This document shows positions 17,738 to 26,581 of a DNA stretch of 64,000 nt, one piece after another (within the stretch, counting starts at the first letter, position 1; the number at the start of each line of letters is the position of its first letter). The notes beneath the pieces are model-generated. The model was not told the DNA's origin. It ran no database searches and was given only the letters and a program-made list of their open reading frames with translations. Made by a program: the position numbers and the translations under genes. This DNA is from Streptomyces sp. CB01249. Its GTDB lineage: Bacteria > Actinomycetota > Actinomycetes > Streptomycetales > Streptomycetaceae. Location of the stretch: contig NZ_LISW01000009.1 in NCBI RefSeq assembly GCF_001905735.1, positions 1 through 64,000 on the forward strand. The letters run 5' to 3'.

Positions 17738-19108
17738 TCAGTCACGGCTACCTCCCACCAGCTCCGCCGCCGGACCGCGAACCGCCCGCAGGCCCGTGGC
17801 CAGGATGCCGGGGACCGTCAGCGCCGTCGCGCCCGCGGCGATCCACCAGCAGCCGGCTACCGGGAGGGACGGCAACGGCGACCCGCTCACCGCCGTGCTG
17901 AACGCCGCCGACGCGGCGCCCGCGACCGCCGCGCCGAGCAGGACGCCCACCGCCGTAGTCAGCACCGCCTCCGCGGTCAGCATGCGCAGCAGTTGCGACC
18001 GCGTCGCGCCGACCAGCCGCAGCAGTGCGAACTCGCGGCGCCGTTCGGCGGTCACGGCGACCAGGGTGTTGACGGTGGAGACGGCGGCAAAGCAGACGAG
18101 CAGCGCCAACTCGACCTGACGCAGCCAGACGTCCGTGGCGGAAGTGACGCTGGACGCCGCTGCGCCCGCAGCGTGCTCGGCGGTACTTGTCATGATCAGC
18201 ATGGTGCCCGACAGGCCCACGAGCAGTGCGACCGGTACCACGGCGGACGACAGTCGCCGCGCGTACCCGCGCAGGTTGGCGTCGGCCAGCCATCCCGCAC
18301 CGGGTGCCAGCGCTCGTACCGGTGTGCCCAGCGCGGCCGCCAGGACGCGCGCCGCGAGCGGCCCCGCCAGAGCGACCGCGACCAGCAGCACCAGCGAGCC
18401 GAGCAACGCCGCCTGCCCCGCCTTGTCGACCTGCTCCGCCGGCCGCGACGCGGCCAGCCGAAGCAGCAGGCCGCCGCCCATCAGCACGCCGACTGCGGCG
18501 AGCAGACGCAGTACACCCGTCCGCCCCTGCTCGGTCGAACTCGCCGTGAGGGCGGCCGCGGGCGGGATCCGGGAGATCCGCCGCGCCGCCACGGCCGAGG
18601 CCGCCAGGCCGACGGCCAGTGCGATGGCCAGTGCCACGAGCATCGGTATCGGGGTCCCCGGCACCCACACTCCCGGCGCCACCATCCCTCGCCGCTGCAG
18701 CTCGGTGAGGAAGCTCTGGGCCGCCGCGCTGCCAACGGCCCCGCCCGGCACGGTCACCAACAGCGTGGTCATGACGACCTGGCCACGGACCAGACGCCGC
18801 ACCTGGCGGGGTGTCGCCGCGATGGTGCGCAGCAGGGCCAGCTCCCGGTGCTGCTGGCGGAGCGCGAACCCCAGCGCATTGACCACGACGAAGAACGCTA
18901 CCAGCACGGCGATCTCACCGAAGGCGCCGGCGATCACCATCAGGCTGGGCCCGGTCGTCGCCTTCCGGGCTACCGCAGGGGTGGTGGTGTCGGCGGCGAA
19001 CAGCGAGCCGAACAACGTCAGGGTGGCGACGGCGAGAAAGAGCGCGACTGCCAGACCGACGAAGGCAGCTGGACGGCGGCGCATCGGCCCGAGCGCGAGC
19101 AGGGTCAC
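17738..19108 (-). CDS. ABC transporter permease, FtsX/MacB type
   Basis: About 456 residues. The start is GTG at 19108, whose first bases overlap the stop of the ATPase gene (GTGA) and which has a GGGGAGGG ribosome site; longer forms are unlikely. It carries two FtsX-type halves with roughly eight to ten membrane segments, including GLAVALFLAVATLTLFGSLF near the N-terminus and AVLTTAVGVLLGAAVAGAA later. Permeases of this type, paired with a MacB-like ATPase, export peptides, lipids or drugs and are often induced by a linked two-component system, as here. Confidence 0.9.
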   Translation of the reverse strand: MTLLALGPMRRRPAAFVGLAVALFLAVATLTLFGSLFAADTTTPAVARKATTGPSLMVIAGAFGEIAVLVAFFVVVNALGFALRQQHRELALLRTIAATPRQVRRLVRGQVVMTTLLVTVPGGAVGSAAAQSFLTELQRRGMVAPGVWVPGTPIPMLVALAIALAVGLAASAVAARRISRIPPAAALTASSTEQGRTGVLRLLAAVGVLMGGGLLLRLAASRPAEQVDKAGQAALLGSLVLLVAVALAGPLAARVLAAALGTPVRALAPGAGWLADANLRGYARRLSSAVVPVALLVGLSGTMLIMTSTAEHAAGAAASSVTSATDVWLRQVELALLVCFAAVSTVNTLVAVTAERRREFALLRLVGATRSQLLRMLTAEAVLTTAVGVLLGAAVAGAASAAFSTAVSGSPLPSLPVAGCWWIAAGATALTVPGILATGLRAVRGPAAELVGGSRD

Positions 19109-19866
19109 TGCCCTCCCCCACCCAGCTGGCTCAGGCATTCGCCGACCTGGGCGGCAGTGGGTCGGTCGAGCTCGTCCACCACCACGCCGTCGGCGAGCAG
19201 CAGCACCCGGTCCGCGTACCCGGCGGCCACCGGATCATGGGTCACCATCACGCAGGTCCTGCCGTCCTCGTCCACACCGGCGCGCAGCAGGGCGAGGATC
19301 TCGTGGCCGGTGGTCCGGTCGAGCGCGCCCGTCGGCTCGTCGGCGAACAGCACCGGAGGACGGGAGACCAGTGCCCGGGCGATGGCCACCCGCTGCTGCT
19401 GCCCACCGGACAGCTGCCCTGGCCGGTGTCGCTCGCGCCCGGCCAGTCCCACCCGGGTGAGCGCGTCGAGCACCCGGCCCCGGTCGTGCCGCTCGCCGGC
19501 CAGTCGGCCGGGAAGCTCGATATTCTGCGCGACCGTCATCGCGGGCATCAGATTGAACGCCTGGAACACGAACCCGACGCGACTGCGCCGCAGTGCCGCC
19601 AGCCGTCGCTCGGGCAGCCGGGACACCTTAGTACCGCCCCACCAGACGGAGCCCCGAGTGGGTCGGTCCATCCCCGCCAGGCAGTGCAGCAAAGTGGTCT
19701 TGCCAGAGCCCGAGGGCCCCATCACCGCCGTGAACGTTCCAGGCGCAAAGGCTACCGACACCCCGCGCAACGCCCGCACGGCGGCGGCGCCGCGTCCGTA
19801 CTCACGGTGCAGGTTTTCCGCTCGGACGGTTGTGCCCGTCCCGATATCCGTCGCCGTCTCAGTCAC
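19105..19866 (-). CDS. ABC transporter ATP-binding protein, MacB/LolD type
   Basis: About 253 residues from GTG at 19866; the open frame reaches 19950 but the extra N-terminus is not family-like. Walker A is MGPSGSGKTTLLHCLAGMD, the Q-loop lies in FVFQAFNLMPAMTV, the signature is LSGGQQQRVAIARALV, and Walker B is VLFADEPTGALD. EPTGALD and AxNLMP place it with MacB/LolD-type exporters. It is coupled to the permease by a 4-base overlap. Two palindromes lie 45-75 bp upstream. It sits beside the damaged tnpA inside the Tn3-like element. Confidence 0.93.
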   Translation of the reverse strand: MTETATDIGTGTTVRAENLHREYGRGAAAVRALRGVSVAFAPGTFTAVMGPSGSGKTTLLHCLAGMDRPTRGSVWWGGTKVSRLPERRLAALRRSRVGFVFQAFNLMPAMTVAQNIELPGRLAGERHDRGRVLDALTRVGLAGRERHRPGQLSGGQQQRVAIARALVSRPPVLFADEPTGALDRTTGHEILALLRAGVDEDGRTCVMVTHDPVAAGYADRVLLLADGVVVDELDRPTAAQVGECLSQLGGGGQ

Positions 19867-19870
19867 GTCC

Positions 19871-22800
19871 TCATCCTCGGCAGGCGGAGGACGGCGATCG
19901 ATCGTGCCCACCCCCGAATCGGGGGTTCGGGAAACCGAACCACCGGTCATCGGCGGACGACCGCTGCCGCAGCCCCGGCGCGGCCGGCCGGGTGAAGACG
20001 TAGCGGCCGAGGAAGTTGATGTGGTCGTACTGGAGTGGGGAGAGCCGGGCGAGCAGTTCGTCGGTGACGGGGAAGCCGTCAGCGGCCAGTTGTTTGACGG
20101 CGGCGTCGATGTAAAGGCTGTTGAACAGGACTACGCAGTTGAGGGCCAGTCCGAGGGCGCCGAGCTGGTCCTCCATTCCTTCGCGGTAGTGCTGGCGCAG
20201 TTCGCCGCGGTGCCCGAAGAAGATCTTCCGGGCGAGGCGATGGCGGGCCTCGGTGACGTTGAGCTGGGCGCCGATCATGCGCCGGTATCCCTCGTCGGAG
20301 ACGAACTGGAGAAGGTGCAGGGTCTTGAAAATCCGTCCGTAGTGGGCGAACGCGTCGCCGAGCCCGGTCGGTTTGCCGTCGCGGGAGAGCATGCGGATCA
20401 GGTCGTGTCCGCAGACCTCGCCCAGGGTCAGGGAGCCTGCCGCGCGGAGCATGTCGCCCCAGTGTGCGCGTATCCGGTCCAAGCGGATGGTGTGCTTGGA
20501 GACCGGCTGGAGCGGCCCGTAGTCGGCCGCGGTGTTCCTCCGCCACAGCCGGGCGTCGGAGATGTCGGCGATCCTGGGCGAGAACTGGTAGCCGCAGATC
20601 GCGAACAGGCCGAAGACGATGTCGGAGTACGACGCGGTGTCGGTGACGACGGTCTCCGGCTTCGGGCCGCCGTCGCGGGCATGGATGGCGTCCAGAATGA
20701 ACAGCGAGTCGCGCAGCGTGCCCGGCACGACCACCCCGCCCAGCCCCATCACCTGGTCGTTTACCACGTTCAACCAGGTGGCGCCCTTGTGCCGCAGCCC
20801 GAAATACCGAGGGTTCGAACCCGCGTACAGGGTCTGCACGGGCACGGTGAAGCGGACCCCGTCGGCGGAGGCGACCAGGCCGCCACCCCACGCCCTCACG
20901 ACGTCGATCTTTGCCTGGGCCTCGATGAACAGGCCGTTCGCCACCGAAATGTTCTCCGCCCGGAAGTAACCCTGATCGACCTGAACCAGACGGCCCCGGC
21001 TGAGCGCCGGGACGTCCGGCTTGATGACTGGGGTGAACCCGACGTTGCACGCTTCCGTCAGCAGGACGGCGCACAAACTGGTGGTGAAGCCTTCCATATG
21101 GGAGTCGGCGCCGGAGATGTGCGTGAACGCGTCCGCCATCCCCGTCAGCTCGGCGACCTCCAGCAGCAGCTCGGGGAAGTCGACCTTCGGCAGCATGCCG
21201 TTGACCAGCTGCCGGAACGGCGGCATGAGCTTGGGCTCCTCCGCCTTGCCGAGCTTGCCCAGCTTCAACTTCCCGCCCACTACCTCCAGCGCCGTGTTCC
21301 CGGGCAGCCCGGCGGCAACCTGGACGTACGCAGCGTGCAGAGCGGAGGCGAGGTCGGCGAGGTGTCCGGCCGGTTCGCTCTCCAGACCGAGCGCGGCAAG
21401 CACCTTCGGCTCGGCGGCTGTCCACTTCTCCCCGGCCAACAGCTTGGCGCGGGGGTCGCCCCAGCGGTCGCCGTCCTTGGCGAACACGTCCCGCCGACGC
21501 AGCGATCGGTGCAGATGCTCCAAGACGCAGAACGAGTACGCGGCCTTGTCGACCAAGCCGTGCGGCACGTTGGGGTTGGCGAACACCAACCGCCGCCACG
21601 AGCCCGTCACCAGATCGGCGGCGACCTCTTCGGCGCCGATCTTCTTGCGGCCGACCAGATCCGGGAGCCGCTTGAGGGCCTGAACAACGGGGACGCCGGC
21701 TTCGGTGGCGCCGAAGTCGATGACCTCGACCAGGAGACGGATGAAGCCACGCACCGTGCCGTAGCGGGCGACCAACTCGGCCCGCCTCCCGCGTCTTCGT
21801 CCCCGTCGATGTCCGGGACCACCGAGGCGATGGTGGCGAGCGCCTCGGCCAGTTGCTCGCGCGGCACGACCTGCTCGATTGCAGACCATGCGTCGGCCAC
21901 GGAGACGAGCTCGCCAGTGTCGGTCGCGGGCGGCGTCGTCATCAGCACGTCGACCGCTGCGGCGACCTTCTTCGCGGCCTTGCACAACTGGGGCAGAACC
22001 TTGAGCTTGGCGTCGTTGCCCTCCGCTCGGCCTTCGCCAGCAGCTTGGTGGCCATCAGCGCATGCAGCAGATCGAGCGCGTCATCCACCGTCGCGGTCTC
22101 CAGATGCCGCACGGTCGCCAGCAGCGTCGCAGTCTGCCGCGTAACCTCCAGCCGCTTCAACGTCGGCGCCTTCGAGGTCAGCCCGTACCGGGCGAGCCCT
22201 GTCATCCGCGCGGCCGGAACCCGTCCGGCGTCCACCGCGCCAGCCCCCAGACCCCGCACCTCGCGGGCGCGGTCCAGGGCCAGTTCCATAGCCTTTCCAG
22301 ACACCCGCATCGGGCCCAGCCGCAGCCGCTCCAGCTCCGACACCCGCTTCTTCTCAGGCACCTCCAGCAGCCGGACCATCTCGGTCCGCAGCTCGTACGG
22401 CACCACCTCGTACAGCGCGGCGTGCAGCCGGTCGTTCTCCTCCTGGCGGAGCGCGGCCACCGTCCGGGCCAGCGACGTCACACCTGGCAGCAGCACCCGG
22501 TTGTTCACCAGCCACACCACCGCCCGGTCGAACAGGGCCCGCGGCCCCTCCAGCGACGACCACACCCGCGCCACCAGAAACTCCCGCAGCTCCGCCTCCC
22601 CAGCCGCGAAGTCCCGGTAGCCGTAGGTGTCGCGGATCTCCCACGCGTGTTCGTACACCGTCTGCGCGCGTCCCGTACTCGGCGAAATGCTCATCATCGA
22701 GACCGAGCTGCTCGGCGACGAACCGCACCACGGAGGCCGGTACCGCCATGGGGTCCTCGCTCAGGAAAGTGCCGAGCATCCGCACCGTGCCCCACTGCAC

Positions 22801-22959
22801 CGCCCACCCCAACCTCGTAGCCAAACGGCGCTTCGCCCGAACGAGCTCCAGGGCCCTGGTGTCCAGGCGGAAGAACTGTTCCAGCTCCCCGGGTGAGGGT
22901 TCCGTGGCGAACCGGCCGTAGTGGGAAACTTGCTGAGCAGACAAATATTCAACAGGCAT
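19871..22959 (-). pseudogene. tnpA: Tn3-family transposase with three frameshifts
   Basis: About 1000 codons, the normal Tn3 TnpA length. The N-terminal DUF4158 part (FFRLDTRALELVRAKRR, WAVQWGTVRMLGTFL) begins at 22959. The frame changes near 22672 (into YEHAWEIRDTYGYRDF), near 22020 and near 21790; a single-base indel explains each. The catalytic DDE domain is intact in the last frame: ADSHMEGFTT, VVTDTASYSDIVFGLFAICG, FSPRIADI and GHDLIRML. The C-terminus is normal to LGRYVFTRPAA and then runs on unlike TnpA to 19871. Either it is decayed or the sequence has errors; the pseudogene call stands if the indels are real. Confidence 0.88.
19910..19941. promoter_or_regulatory. Overlapping palindrome and hairpin upstream of the ABC operon
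   Basis: 19910-19926 is a 17-base palindrome, ACCCCCGA-A-TCGGGGGT. 19924-19941 is a perfect hairpin, GGTTCGG-GAAA-CCGAACC, with a GNRA-type loop. Together they sit 45-75 bp upstream of the ATPase GTG, between it and tnpA. They could be the operator for the linked response regulator or the remains of a tnpA terminator. Confidence 0.5.
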
Positions 22960-23020
22960 GACCAGGAACGTAGAGCCTGCTGACCAGGCAAACGGTCACG
23001 TCACCGAACCGGAATCAAGA

Positions 23021-23058
23021 TCGCTCCGCTACCGCTGATTTCCGTTCGGATACTCCCC
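23021..23058 (-). repeat. Right terminal inverted repeat of the Tn3-like element
   Basis: The outer 19 bases on the minus strand equal the left end exactly. It lies 62 bp from the start of tnpA, so here the 5' end of tnpA, not its 3' end, adjoins the terminus. Confidence 0.85.
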
Positions 23059-23237
23059 GAGGGCCGTCCTGTCCTGACCGCTGAGCCGGTGACGTAAGTC
23101 GGGCTGGGACGGCGGTGCGGCGCCGGAAGCCACGTCGACCTCCCCGCGACGCAGTTCAGGGGTGTACCGCGGCGCCGAGGGCGGTCCCGTAAGCGGTGGC
23201 GAGAACGTCATGACAATAAGTTACAGCCATGCACTTT

Positions 23238-24395
23238 TCAGTGAGTGCCCCGGTCGTTCGGCCACCCGGCGTGATGGGAGCGGTCGAACAGAGCGGCGAC
23301 ACTCCGCGGTGCTTCCGCGCCGAAGAAGACCTCCAGGTTGCGCGCCGAGCGGCCGGCGGCGTCGCCGCTGCGCGGGAACAGCCGCTCCTCGTAGGCGGTG
23401 AACGCGGCCTCGGTGTCGGGTCGCTGGACCAACTCGCGGGCCAGGTCGGCGCCGTCGTACATGGCGAGGTTCGCGCCCTCGCCTGCGAAGGGCGACATCA
23501 GGTGAGCGGCGTCGCCGACGAGCGTCACGCCGGGCACTCGGTCCCATGCGAGTCCGGCGGGGAGGGCGTGGATGGGCCGGAGCCACGGTTCCGCGTCGCT
23601 CTCCGTCACGAAGGCGGTGAGCAGCGGCGACCATCCGTCGAACTCGTCGGCGATCCGGCGGAGGCCCGCGGACGGGTCGCTGAAGTCGATCGACCCCATC
23701 CAGTCCTCGGGCTTGTTCAGCGCCACGTATCCGCGCACGTGCCCGTCGGTGTAGCGATGGGCGATGACGCCTTTGCCCGGTGCGACCGCCATCAGCGTGC
23801 CGCTGCCGATCGCGGCGACGCGCGCCCGGTTGTTCCGGCCGTCCGGGGCGAGAGCGATCTCGACGAAGCAGGTTCCGCTGTAGGCGGGCCGGACGGGGGT
23901 GAGCAGCGGGCGGACCTTCGACCAGGCGCCGTCCGCGCCGATGACGATGTCGGCGCGCGTGGCGGATCCGTCCGAGAAGGTGAGTTCGTAGCCGCCCTCT
24001 GGACGGTGCCGGACCGAGGCGAGCTTGTGCCCCCACTTGATCGTCCCGGGCGCCAGCGAGTCGATGAGCATCCGCCTGAGTTCGCCGCGGTCCACCTCGG
24101 GGCGGGACGAGCCGGGGTCCGCCGGCACGTCGAGCAGGATCGTGCCGCGGTGGTCGACCACCCGCTTGGCGTCCTCGCCCGGGCGGACCAGGGTGAGGAA
24201 CTCGTCGTACAGGCCGGCGGCCCGAAGTGCGATCTGCCCGGTCTCTTCGTGGATGTCGAGCAGGCCGCCCTGCGCACGGGTCGTCGCCGAGGTCTCGCTC
24301 TCGTAGATCGTCGCGGCGATGCCGTGAGCCTGAAGCACTCGGGCGAGCGTCAGGCCGCCCGGTCCCGCTCCGATGACGGCGATGGTCTTGTTCAT
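23238..24395 (-). CDS. FAD-dependent monooxygenase, TetX-like
   Basis: A 385-residue class A flavoprotein monooxygenase. It shows the N-terminal FAD motif VIGAGPGGLTLARVLQAHG, TTRAQGGLLDIHEETGQ (the RGxG-linked substrate region of TetX-like enzymes), DxxIGADGAWSKVR as the DG motif, and GDAAHLMSPFAGEGAN as the second FAD motif. AGGAG lies upstream of the ATG at 24395. TetX relatives inactivate tetracyclines, but most Streptomyces homologues have unknown substrates. It is about 55 percent alike by eye to the enzyme at 41822-42985. It flanks the right end of the Tn3-like element. Confidence 0.9.
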   Translation of the reverse strand: MNKTIAVIGAGPGGLTLARVLQAHGIAATIYESETSATTRAQGGLLDIHEETGQIALRAAGLYDEFLTLVRPGEDAKRVVDHRGTILLDVPADPGSSRPEVDRGELRRMLIDSLAPGTIKWGHKLASVRHRPEGGYELTFSDGSATRADIVIGADGAWSKVRPLLTPVRPAYSGTCFVEIALAPDGRNNRARVAAIGSGTLMAVAPGKGVIAHRYTDGHVRGYVALNKPEDWMGSIDFSDPSAGLRRIADEFDGWSPLLTAFVTESDAEPWLRPIHALPAGLAWDRVPGVTLVGDAAHLMSPFAGEGANLAMYDGADLARELVQRPDTEAAFTAYEERLFPRSGDAAGRSARNLEVFFGAEAPRSVAALFDRSHHAGWPNDRGTH

Positions 24396-24697
24396 GATGC
24401 GCTCCTGATTGACGCCGACTCGCGTCGGCGGTGGTCGGCGCCGGGAGAGGGCGGGTGCCCGGTCTCGGCGAGGAGACGCTCAACGATGAGAACCATCTGC
24501 ATCGATGTATGAACGATGTCCTGCGGAAGAGCCCGCGGGACTTCGCTTTTCGCGACTGACTCACTCTAGCTCGGCGGCGACCTCGCGAGCAGACCGTACG
24601 GCAGGTAGCCCGACCGGACACCGAGTGCCCATCACGTTGCGCACGGACGCCGGCATTTCACTGCTCGGCGGGGCACGCCGCCACCGCGCCTGGCGGT
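24396..24697. promoter_or_regulatory. Upstream region of the TetX-like gene with repeated CGATG elements
   Basis: The 300-base gap holds no gene. Around 24484-24518 the five-base element CGATG or its complement CATCG recurs four times in inverted and direct orientation, suggesting a regulator site about 100 bp from the start. No TetR gene adjoins it, unlike the paralogue at 41.8 kb. Confidence 0.35.
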
Positions 24698-25684
24698 TCA
24701 GCCCGTGAGGGTGCTGAGCCAGCTGGTGAGCAGACGGTTGGTCTCCTCGGGGCGTTCCTGCTGGATCCAGTGGCCGCAGTCCTCCAGGAGATGGGAGGCG
24801 GTCAGGCCGGGGAGGGTGGTGGGGTAGGCCTCGATGGCGTCGGACATCCAGGTGGTGGAGGCGTCCAGGGTGCCGCCGATGAACAGGGACGGTTGTTGGA
24901 TCGGGGCTCCGTGGTGGGGGGCGAGGTCTTCCCAGTCGCGGTCCATGTTGCGGTAGCGGTTGAGGGCGCCGGTGAGGCCGGTGCGCTCGAACTCTCCGGC
25001 GTAGACGTCGAGGTCGTCCTCGGTCAGCCAGTCCGGGAGGACGCCGGCGGGGAAACGGTCACGCAGTCGGCCACCGTGGGCGACGAAGTGTGGGTCGGGC
25101 TCGCCCTGGGCGGGCATGGTGTCGGCGGACAGGGCGGCGTAGAAGCCCGCGAGCCAGCCCCGCACGTCGGGCTCGATCTCCGTCTCGGCGCGACCGGGCT
25201 CCTGAAAGTAGGAGACGTAGAACTCCTGCTCGGGGCCGCCGATCCGGCCGAAGACGTCGGTGGGGCGGGGGCCGCCGGGTGGGGCGTACGGGACGCTCAG
25301 CAGGGCGACGGCCCGGAAGACCTCGGGGTGGAGCAGGGCGGAGGTGGCGGCGATGTTGGAGCCCCAGTCGTGGCCGACGACGACCGCGTTCTCCTCGCCG
25401 AGTGCGTGCACGACGGCGACGTTGTCCTCCACCAGGTCCAGCATCCGGTAGGCATCGGTCTCCGCGGGCTTGGAAGAGCGGCCGTAGCCGCGCACGTCGA
25501 GCGCCACCGCCCGGTAGCCGGCTGCGGCGAGGGCCGGGAGCTGGCGGCGCCAGGAGTACCAGGACTCGGGGAAGCCGTGCACGAGCAGGACCAGCGGGCC
25601 GGTTCCCTGCTCGACCAGGTGCAGGCGTCCGGCGGGGGCCTCGACGGTGCGGTGACGGAGTGTGGCGGACGGCTCGGGCTGCAT
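24698..25684 (-). CDS. Epoxide hydrolase-like alpha/beta hydrolase
   Basis: A 328-residue protein with the epoxide-hydrolase pattern: oxyanion motif HGFPESW at 36-42, DVRGYGRSSKP, nucleophile Asp106 in VGHDWGS, cap-domain Tyr in EFYVSYFQEPG, and a C-terminal catalytic His in LEDCGHWIQQERPEE. An Asp nucleophile rather than Ser points to epoxide hydrolysis or haloalkane dehalogenation, the former being more likely. It is cytoplasmic. It is divergent from an XRE-cupin regulator with a short palindromic operator between. Confidence 0.9.
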   Translation of the reverse strand: MQPEPSATLRHRTVEAPAGRLHLVEQGTGPLVLLVHGFPESWYSWRRQLPALAAAGYRAVALDVRGYGRSSKPAETDAYRMLDLVEDNVAVVHALGEENAVVVGHDWGSNIAATSALLHPEVFRAVALLSVPYAPPGGPRPTDVFGRIGGPEQEFYVSYFQEPGRAETEIEPDVRGWLAGFYAALSADTMPAQGEPDPHFVAHGGRLRDRFPAGVLPDWLTEDDLDVYAGEFERTGLTGALNRYRNMDRDWEDLAPHHGAPIQQPSLFIGGTLDASTTWMSDAIEAYPTTLPGLTASHLLEDCGHWIQQERPEETNRLLTSWLSTLTG

Positions 25685-25762
25685 GGGATCTTCTCTCGGT
25701 TCGCGAGTGGACGCGGGTACGCATCGATCATGCGGCGAAGCGGCCGTCCGCCGCGATCACCC

Positions 25763-25777
25763 TTGCCAATCTGGCAA
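25763..25777. promoter_or_regulatory. Palindromic operator TTGCCA-N3-TGGCAA
   Basis: Perfect 6-bp arms with a 3-base spacer lie in the 143-bp region between the epoxide hydrolase start (25684) and the XRE-cupin start (25828). A direct ACTTGC follows. It is the likely binding site of the adjacent regulator. Confidence 0.6.
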
Positions 25778-25827
25778 ACTTGCAGGACAGGATGGCGGAG
25801 TGACACGTCCGGAAGGGGGCGGAGCGG

Positions 25828-26433
25828 GTGACGGACGATGACCTGGCCGACATGTCGGCGGCCATCGGCCCCCGGCTTCGGGCCGCACGCGAAGACCGCG
25901 GCTCCACGCTCACCGGCGTCAGCTGCGCGACCGGCATCTCCCCGAGCACGCTTTCGCGGATCGAGACCGGCCGACGCAAGCCCACCCTGGAAGTGCTGCT
26001 GCAGCTGGCGAAGGAGTACGGGGTCTCCCTGGACGAGCTGGCCGGCACCGCTCCCGCCGCCCGGCCCCGCACCCCCGCGCTCCAGCGTTCCGGCGACGAC
26101 AAGGTGGTGCTGCCGCTGACCCGGTACGTCGGGGGCCTGCACGCCCACAAGCACGTCCTGCCCGCCGTTCAGGAGCCGCCCGCGCGGCCCCGGCAGGTCT
26201 CCCACGGCGGCTGGGAATGGCTGTGCGTCCTGTACGGGCGGCTGTGGCTCGCACTCGGCGACCAGGACCTCGTCCTGAGCGCCGGGGACGTCGCCGAGTT
26301 CGACACCCGCGATCCGCATGGGGTCGCGAACGCCGGCCCCGGTGGCCCGGTCGAGTACTTGATCATGTTCGGGCCGCAGGGGGAGCGCCTGCGACCGCGC
26401 ACCCCGCCCGCCCCCGGACCCAGGGCCCGGTAG
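25828..26433 (+). CDS. XRE family regulator with cupin sensor domain
   Basis: A 201-residue regulator from GTG 25828. The HTH covers residues 10-65 (LRAAREDRGSTLTGVSCATG, SPSTLSRIETGRRKPTLEVL). The cupin covers about 90-185 (WEWLCVLYGRLWLALGDQDL, FDTRDPHGVANAG), with His residues that could bind metal or ligand. Such regulators respond to small molecules; this one probably controls the divergent epoxide hydrolase. Two hairpins follow its stop, before the convergent TPR gene. Confidence 0.92.
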   Translation: MTDDDLADMSAAIGPRLRAAREDRGSTLTGVSCATGISPSTLSRIETGRRKPTLEVLLQLAKEYGVSLDELAGTAPAARPRTPALQRSGDDKVVLPLTRYVGGLHAHKHVLPAVQEPPARPRQVSHGGWEWLCVLYGRLWLALGDQDLVLSAGDVAEFDTRDPHGVANAGPGGPVEYLIMFGPQGERLRPRTPPAPGPRAR

Positions 26434-26458
26434 CGAGCACCGAACGAACGGCCAACGG

Positions 26459-26490
26459 CCTGACGTCCTGGGTACGCGCAGGATGTCAGG
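26459..26490. terminator. 12-bp stem hairpin after the XRE-cupin gene
   Basis: Arms at 26459-26470 and 26479-26490 pair with one mismatch around an 8-base loop, 25 bases after the stop. Confidence 0.6.
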
Positions 26491-26549
26491 CCTCTTCCGC
26501 CGGGGCCGGCAGTGCCGGCGTACGGGTCACCGGGCGTCGCCGCGCTGAA

Positions 26550-26569
26550 CCGAGCCCGGACGGGCTCGG
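26550..26569. terminator. 9-bp perfect hairpin, bidirectional terminator
   Basis: CCGAGCCCG and its exact complement with a 2-base loop, just beyond the end of the leftward TPR gene. Together with the hairpin at 26459 it separates two convergent genes. Confidence 0.6.
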
Positions 26570-26581
26570 CGCCGCCAGGCC

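Larger units (their letters stand above)
15198..23058. mobile_element. Tn3-like transposon carrying a two-component system and ABC exporter
   Basis: The two ends are inverted and identical over their outer 19 bases (GGGGAGTATCCGAACGGAA), with further partial identity to 38 bp, the usual Tn3-family end length and GGGG terminus. Inside lie a methyltransferase relic, a response regulator, an overlapping convergent histidine kinase, an ABC permease and ATPase, and a frameshifted Tn3-type tnpA next to the right end. No resolvase or clear res site was seen. The flanking 5-mers (CCCCT left, GAGGG right) do not match, so no target-site duplication remains. The element is probably immobile now. Confidence 0.8.

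Noticed and set aside
19920..19957. GGGGG-starting sequence beside the end of tnpA as a third Tn3 end
   Set aside because: It shares only the leading G run and TTCGG with the true ends and is better explained by local palindromes.
17504..22144. Very long open frame on the plus strand across the TCS, ABC and tnpA genes
   Set aside because: It is antisense to four well-supported genes; the translation is Arg/Pro/Gln-rich with no domain, a common artefact in GC-rich DNA.
15193..23063. 5-bp target-site duplication of the Tn3-like element
   Set aside because: The two flanking pentamers are different, so none is claimed.
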